Shown: positions 33,279 through 37,621 of the stretch, in pieces | Layout of the letters: each line of letters begins with the position of its first letter | Numbering within the stretch: the stretch's first letter is position 1 | Source of the DNA: Desulfobulbaceae bacterium | Lineage (GTDB): Bacteria > Desulfobacterota > Desulfobulbia > Desulfobulbales > Desulfocapsaceae | NCBI GenBank assembly: GCA_026988015.1 | Contig: JALSMA010000068.1 | Span: forward strand, 1 to 37,621 | DNA: 37,621 bases | Direction: 5' to 3' | Notes under the pieces: model-generated | What the model saw: the letters and a program-made list of their open reading frames with translations, nothing else | Databases searched by the model: none | What the model was told of the DNA's origin: nothing | Position numbers and translations under genes: made by a program

Positions 33279-34376
33279 ATGACTTACTCAATGGATCCTT
33301 CTGAAGAAAAAAAACAGGACAAACCTGTCACGAAAAAGAAATCCAAACTGATTCCCCTCTTTCTACTCAGTCTTCTGGCAGCTACCATCCTCGGAATTGG
33401 CCTCTATTTCTACTCTGGCTCCAACCGTGATGTTCAATCTTCCTACTCGCCTGCTGCCTTGCCGGAAGTCCCTGCTCAACAATCTGACGAGTCTGTGCCC
33501 AGTGTTACTCCTGAGGGATCGGAACCTTCCCGGCAACAGGATATTGTTGAATCAAACATCATAAGACAACCCTCAATTTCTGAGACTGACACCTCAACAA
33601 TACAGGATCCAACCGCTCCTCCCCATGATCCTTCTGCAATCCTAGCTGAGCGTACATCAGGTACACCAGCAGTTGAAGATGAACTTGATACAAGTAACGA
33701 GCCTTCGTCACCAATCAAACCAACTACTCCCGATGTTATAAAAATCTCCATCTGTGAGAAACCAGTTCAGCAGTTAAATGAGTTTTACAATACCCTTGAC
33801 CAGCGGCCTTATATTGCAGAATACCTTCTATCAGAAGGCAGTGAGGAGCACTTTACGAATCTAATTCACAAACTCCTTGCAAATCCACCGCAGGTAACCA
33901 GGGAATCCGATGACCTCTATACCATCCTGAAAAACACAGCCCATTTCTTCAGAGTTTCTGGAAAAGACAATATCTTGATGATGAAAGGAATTCTTGATAA
34001 TGAAAAGGGCAGCATAGAACAGGTACTAGCCAACTACTATTTCCTCATCACAACACCTGAGTGTAAAGAAAATACTATTGCAAAAGATATCGACCATGCA
34101 GCACTTTATGAATATGCCTGTTTTTTCTTAAATACCATGGGGGGGCGCCTGTATCTTTTTAGACGCGATTCCCTTTCGCGCATGGTTGTTACCTATTATG
34201 CGGTTCTTCTTGTGAACCGGGCCAATGAACAAAATAACAATCTCCATGGCATCGCTTTAAAACCACTGATTGACATGCTAATTGCAGAAATGGAGGCTGG
34301 AGGATCTTCTCTTCACTCTTCTGAAGAATATCTCGATACCCTGTATGACCTCAAAGAAAAATACCAGAACGAATAA
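33279..34376 (+). CDS. Single-pass membrane protein of unknown function
   Basis: 365 residues from the ATG at 33279; the frame is open to 33210 without a better start. A charged Lys-rich N-terminus is followed by one transmembrane helix (about 24-46, LIPLFLLSLLAATILGIGLYFY), so most of the protein is probably periplasmic. A Ser/Pro/Thr/Glu-rich linker (about 50-160) leads to an alpha-helical domain (about 165-360) starting with VIKISICEKPVQQLNEFYNTLDQRPYI. I do not recognise the domain. The spacing to the next gene (87 bases) and their shared strand suggest an envelope cluster with the SprA-like, peptidase and transglycosylase genes. Confidence 0.7.
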   Translation: MTYSMDPSEEKKQDKPVTKKKSKLIPLFLLSLLAATILGIGLYFYSGSNRDVQSSYSPAALPEVPAQQSDESVPSVTPEGSEPSRQQDIVESNIIRQPSISETDTSTIQDPTAPPHDPSAILAERTSGTPAVEDELDTSNEPSSPIKPTTPDVIKISICEKPVQQLNEFYNTLDQRPYIAEYLLSEGSEEHFTNLIHKLLANPPQVTRESDDLYTILKNTAHFFRVSGKDNILMMKGILDNEKGSIEQVLANYYFLITTPECKENTIAKDIDHAALYEYACFFLNTMGGRLYLFRRDSLSRMVVTYYAVLLVNRANEQNNNLHGIALKPLIDMLIAEMEAGGSSLHSSEEYLDTLYDLKEKYQNE

Positions 34377-34463
34377 CTTTTATCGTACTGTGCTTGATTT
34401 CCAACACCTCAAAACATATAATAGTTGCAAGGGAATAGTAATGTTTTCTGAGAGTAGCGTGTC

Positions 34464-35228
34464 ATGATGCAGGGAGTATCCCAGTCATACAGCAGTAGTG
34501 TTTATGCAACTAATCAAAATGGGGCCTTGTTTCGTGCAAATTCAAGAGTTCCAACCCTCTGGAAAGAATCAGAATTTGTCTCAGGTTCAGCACCATCTGA
34601 AGATAACGCCACCATCTCTTCTCTAGGTAGGCAACTTTCTAAAAATAACGAATTATCCAGCAACAATGAAGGCGCTAAAACCCAACCTCCCGAGGAACAA
34701 AACCTCACCCCTGAGGAACTCAAAACAATGGCTGAACTTCAAAAACGTGACACTGAAGTAAGGGCCCACGAACAGGCACATCTTTCAGCAGCTGGTCAAT
34801 ATGCTGCAGGGGGTGCTTCCTTTTCCTATGTGACAGGCCCCAATGGCAAACGTTATGCCAACGGAGGTGAAGTCCCCATAGATATTTCCAAAGAAAAAAC
34901 ACCAGAAGCAACCATACAGAAAATGCGGACAGTGCGGCGTGCAGCTCTGGCACCCGCAAACCCGTCAGGAGCTGACCGAAGTATTGCAGCCCAGGCAAGT
35001 TCCATAGAAACCGAGGCCATGAAGGAGTTACAGACCCAGTCGAAGGTTTCCGCATCCGTCTCCAACACAGCTGAAGATGGAAGTACTGCTGAGAGTGTTA
35101 CAAACCGTCGTTCTGATACAGGTGGTGAAAAACAGGTTTCCAGTGTAGATACCTCTTCACAGATATCAGGGGTCAGTCGCAAATCCATGACTTCTTCATA
35201 CCAGGCCATAGCAGCGCTTGCTGCCTGA
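34464..35228 (+). CDS. SprA-like putative metalloprotease
   Basis: 254 residues; two successive ATG codons (34464, 34467) can both start it. Residues 1-85 are disordered, rich in Ser, Asn and Glu. The conserved core (about 85-180) contains the metalloprotease signature HEQAH (102-106) in the typical SprA-family setting: [41 protein letters not shown], then a helix with APA.PS..DR.IAAQAS. The Ser/Thr-rich C-terminus (180-254) is low complexity. No signal peptide is visible. Peptidase activity is inferred from HExxH only; no third zinc ligand could be assigned. Confidence 0.85.
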   Translation: MMQGVSQSYSSSVYATNQNGALFRANSRVPTLWKESEFVSGSAPSEDNATISSLGRQLSKNNELSSNNEGAKTQPPEEQNLTPEELKTMAELQKRDTEVRAHEQAHLSAAGQYAAGGASFSYVTGPNGKRYANGGEVPIDISKEKTPEATIQKMRTVRRAALAPANPSGADRSIAAQASSIETEAMKELQTQSKVSASVSNTAEDGSTAESVTNRRSDTGGEKQVSSVDTSSQISGVSRKSMTSSYQAIAALAA

Positions 35229-35259
35229 TCCTCACTTCGCTCTCAAAACATTGAAAACT

Positions 35260-36570
35260 ATGGATCTTTCTACTTTCAACCAGTGTTTTTTTGACTTCCT
35301 GGAATCTTGCCCCACTCCTTTCCATACCACCAGCTTTATAGCCTCAAAACTTCAGGAAGCCGGTTTCACAGCACTCACAGAAAATGAGCCCTGGCAGATC
35401 AACAGCAGTACCGGCTACTATTGCTGCCGAGATAACGGCAGTATCATTGCCTTCAAAAGTAGCCCTGAGTCGAGCTTGGATTCCCCATGGAGGATGTGCG
35501 GCTCTCATTGCGACAGTCCGGCATTGCAGGTAAAGCCTAATGCCGTAAGAAAAGCTGTCCACGCCATGGATCAGCTCTGTGTTGAAGTATATGGGGGGCC
35601 TCTACTTGGTACTTGGTTTGACCGCGATCTTGGAATTGCCGGCCGTGTGACGCTTGTGGACGACACGGGTCAAATTCTCTTTCGTACCATCGATTTTAAA
35701 CGACCCATGGCCATAATCCCCAGTCTGGCCATTCATCTTGACAAAACTGCCAACAAAGATCACACCATAGAAAAACAAAAACATCTTTACCCTCTACTCT
35801 GCCAGTCTCATGATAATAATCTTTCTGTAAAAGAACTTCTCCTCAAGCAACTTGGACACCAGTATTCCGATCTTTCCAACACAAAAATACTCGGCTATGA
35901 CCTCTTCTGTTATGATACTCAAAAGCCCGCTTTAATCGGCACAAACAGAGATTTTATTGCTGCTGGTAGACTCGACAATCTTACAAGCTGTTATGTCGGG
36001 TTCAAGGCATTATTAGAAGATAACCTGACTGACAACTGTCTCCTGCTCTGCAGCAATCATGAAGAAATCGGCTCATCTTCTGTGGCAGGTGCCCAGGGAA
36101 ACTTCCTGCGGTCAATTCTTGGCAGACTGCTTCCCGATATTTCACTGAAAAGCAGGATTATGAACAAATCATTCTTCATTTCAATGGACAACAGCCATGC
36201 TGTTCACCCCAATTTTGCAGAGAAGTATGACTCTCAACACCTTCCTCTTTTGAATCATGGCCCTGTAATTAAATATAACAGCAACCAGCGTTATGCGACC
36301 ACATCGCGCTCAGCTGCACCCTATCAGATACTCTGTAATGAAGTGGATGTCCCCCACCAGTCATTTGTCATGAACAATGACATGATGTGTGGGGCAACCA
36401 TTGGCCCCATAGCTGCCACCACCCTGGGAGTACAAACTGTTGATATCGGTGTCCCAAGCCTTGCCATGCACTCAATCAGGGAGACTACTGGAAGCAAAGA
36501 CCCATACATGCTCTACCAGACCATTTGTCACTATTTCACACGGTCACAGCTTCCACAGGCCTGTAATTAA
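35260..36570 (+). CDS. apeB: M18 family aminopeptidase
   Basis: 436 residues from the ATG at 35260; the frame is open to a TTG at 35218, but that overlaps the previous gene and adds no conserved residues. Zinc-binding motifs of M18: GSHCDSPAL (His83, Asp85), GRLDNLTSC, NHEEIGSSSVAGAQG, SMDNSHAVHPNF and the C-terminal IGVPSLAMHS. A cytosolic dodecameric aminopeptidase preferring acidic N-termini in studied members. The stop TAA shares its last A with the ATG of the transglycosylase, so the two are coupled. Together with pepA, the window holds two unrelated metallo-aminopeptidases. Confidence 0.94.
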   Translation: MDLSTFNQCFFDFLESCPTPFHTTSFIASKLQEAGFTALTENEPWQINSSTGYYCCRDNGSIIAFKSSPESSLDSPWRMCGSHCDSPALQVKPNAVRKAVHAMDQLCVEVYGGPLLGTWFDRDLGIAGRVTLVDDTGQILFRTIDFKRPMAIIPSLAIHLDKTANKDHTIEKQKHLYPLLCQSHDNNLSVKELLLKQLGHQYSDLSNTKILGYDLFCYDTQKPALIGTNRDFIAAGRLDNLTSCYVGFKALLEDNLTDNCLLLCSNHEEIGSSSVAGAQGNFLRSILGRLLPDISLKSRIMNKSFFISMDNSHAVHPNFAEKYDSQHLPLLNHGPVIKYNSNQRYATTSRSAAPYQILCNEVDVPHQSFVMNNDMMCGATIGPIAATTLGVQTVDIGVPSLAMHSIRETTGSKDPYMLYQTICHYFTRSQLPQACN

Positions 36571-37217
36571 TGCGAAATACATACGCCTCAATGATACTGT
36601 TCTCAATTTTCACCCTGCTTCTCACTATTGGCAATACTGAAGCAGCCGAATTACAGAGCAGTATTAACAAGTACAAGGGGGCAGAAGTAAGCTCCAGGAC
36701 CCTTCGACAATTGGAACCCTATAATAAGTATATTGAATATTTTTCTCAGTTCACCTTTTTCAGGAAAAACCATAAAGTGAGTCCTGACTTTATTCGGGCA
36801 CTGATCATTGCAGAATCAAACGTTGATCCCCGCGCAGTATCGCCCAAGAATGCTATGGGACTCGGACAGATCATACTCACCACGGGTCAGGAAGCAGCAA
36901 AGGAGATATCACGATCCAGGTTCTCCTTTGAATACGTAGATAAAGAAAAACTGAAAAATCTTAAGCGGGAAGATCTTTTTGATCCGGCAACAAACATATT
37001 ACTTACCTGCTACCTTATTTCTAAATATAACTATAAGTTCAATGGAAAACTGGAACTGGTCCTCTCTGCATGGAACGCTGGCGAAAACCATAAGGCCCTC
37101 AGCGATGGGCGTCCAGTTCCTTACCAGGAGACAATGAACCTCATCGGAAAAATTAATGGCTATTACATTTCCCTGCTTCAGAAAAAGAAACGAATCACCA
37201 TCTATTCAAGACCCTGA
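36570..37217 (+). CDS. Lytic transglycosylase (SLT domain)
   Basis: 215 residues. A signal peptide (about 1-26, SMILFSIFTLLLTIGNTEAA) exports it. The SLT domain spans about 68-200: PDFIRALIIAESNVDPRAVSPKNAMGLGQI carries the catalytic Glu82, and LVLSAWNAGEN is the second family motif. It cleaves peptidoglycan to 1,6-anhydromuramyl products. It starts on the last base of the M18 stop. No LysM or lipobox is present. With the Tol genes and murJ it adds to the envelope theme of the window. Confidence 0.92.
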   Translation: MRNTYASMILFSIFTLLLTIGNTEAAELQSSINKYKGAEVSSRTLRQLEPYNKYIEYFSQFTFFRKNHKVSPDFIRALIIAESNVDPRAVSPKNAMGLGQIILTTGQEAAKEISRSRFSFEYVDKEKLKNLKREDLFDPATNILLTCYLISKYNYKFNGKLELVLSAWNAGENHKALSDGRPVPYQETMNLIGKINGYYISLLQKKKRITIYSRP

Positions 37218-37553
37218 TATCACTCACCCTACCAGACAAACAAATCAACCTGATGGACTATCCCTACGCTGCCATTTTCCCTGACAAAAACTCCTGTGGA
37301 TTGACCTGCCAGAGGGGATTATTACTCGCATTTCTCAAAGAAAAAGTGGTTACTGCGGAACCTGAATAGATGGCTCCAATTTCCTTTTCTCCAAGACCAA
37401 AAAGTCTATCGTTTCCTTATTAATCTCCCTGACACTCATGACCGATGGGACAACGTGCTCTGATCTTCCTTGACATGGTCAGATGAAAAAGCGTGGTAGT
37501 GTCAAATATTTTTCGCACATTCTGTACAAGGTGGTCTCGCTTACTTTCGTTTT
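37218..37553. other. Gene-free right-hand spacer
   Basis: I find no supported gene in these 336 bases. A 38-codon frame at 37253-37369 (MDYPYAAIFPDKN...) lacks a ribosome-binding site, and the opposite strand shows short broken frames (for example MSVREINKETIDFLVLEKRK from 37438 leftwards, then a stop). These may be decayed coding fragments. Confidence 0.4.
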
Positions 37554-37621
37554 TCAATAAAAATCTTTTACCAAAGCTTTCAATTTCCGGTTAAGCTCGT
37601 TTAGTAGCGGATTGCAAGGCT
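37554..37621 (-). CDS. Possible C-terminal end of a minus-strand gene (cut by window edge)
   Basis: Read leftwards from the edge, one frame encodes P-C-N-P-L-L-N-E-L-N-R-K-L-K-A-L-V-K-D-F and a final Tyr before a TGA at 37556-37554. The composition resembles a helical protein end, but 22 codons cannot prove a gene. I cannot assign a family. Confidence 0.3.
   Translation of the reverse strand, partial: PCNPLLNELNRKLKALVKDFY

Noticed and set aside
37253-37369. 38-codon frame MDYPYAAIFPDKN... after the transglycosylase
   Set aside because: No Shine-Dalgarno, too short to support, and no recognised motif.
1-37621. CRISPR array, prophage, tRNA or rRNA genes
   Set aside because: I saw no evenly spaced direct repeats, phage structural genes, or tRNA/rRNA-like sequences on either strand.

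Overview
This window reads as chromosomal DNA from a Gram-negative, anaerobic bacterium of the Desulfobacterota, most likely the Desulfobulbales (inference). The reasons are the Tol system and lipoproteins, the moderate-to-low G+C content, a fusA2-type EF-G paralogue, a family II pyrophosphatase, a c-type multihaem protein, and a UGA codon that appears to be read as selenocysteine. Nearly every gene is housekeeping or envelope-related. The exceptions are the tail of an IS4-family transposase at the left edge and a few intergenic repeats.

Layout. 1-450: transposase C-terminus and an empty spacer. 454-3557 (+): tolB, a cpoB/ybgF-like lipoprotein and tlyA; pal is absent between tolB and cpoB. 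3565-5106 (-): leucyl aminopeptidase. 5357-6400 (+): a short CNNM-type membrane protein, convergent with a mgtE -> htrA pair (8976-6405, -). 9075-10292 (+): TPR-methyltransferase. 10425-10625 (-): DUF2065 protein. 10773-11834 (+): purM, separated by a strong bidirectional terminator from mogA (-). 12549-14603 (-): fusA2-like EF-G. 14899-18388 (+): murJ and a DEAD-box helicase with a hairpin in its leader. 18453-22166 (-): HEAT/CNB/PilZ protein, dus and a phasin-like protein. 22457-25302 (-): Sel1 protein, lipoprotein, aldehyde dehydrogenase. 25303-25815: a gene-free stretch with a large imperfect palindromic repeat. 25816-26043 (+): S4 protein. 26053-27615 (-): REC-GAF-adenylate cyclase. 27899-30839 (+): rarA overlapping a selenoprotein gene. 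30866-33052 (-): two DHH-family phosphoesterases. 33279-37217 (+): anchored unknown protein, SprA-like metalloprotease, M18 aminopeptidase, lytic transglycosylase. The right edge may hold the last codons of a minus-strand gene.

The main discovery is at 29220-30839. Read from an ATG that overlaps the rarA stop, one frame runs 540 codons with a single internal UGA at codon 55 (29382-29384), in the context P-C-G-UGA-S-S-K-Q-L-G-G-L. Exactly 18 nt after the UGA lies a hairpin with a GGUCU loop, the same spacing and loop core as the E. coli fdhF SECIS as I recall it. The product would be an exported protein with a UshA-like N-terminal domain carrying a Cys-Gly-Sec motif, a coiled coil, and a four-haem (4 x CxxCH) C-terminal domain. 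Standard gene calling would lose the N-terminal half or call a pseudogene.

Other points of interest are a receiver domain with Glu at the phosphoacceptor position fused to an adenylate cyclase; a HEAT protein that combines a degenerate cyclic-nucleotide pocket with an intact PilZ motif; a prune/PPX1-like DHH protein beside a family II pyrophosphatase; a small dispersed intergenic palindrome; and G10/C9 homopolymer tracts inside gabD-like and purM genes.
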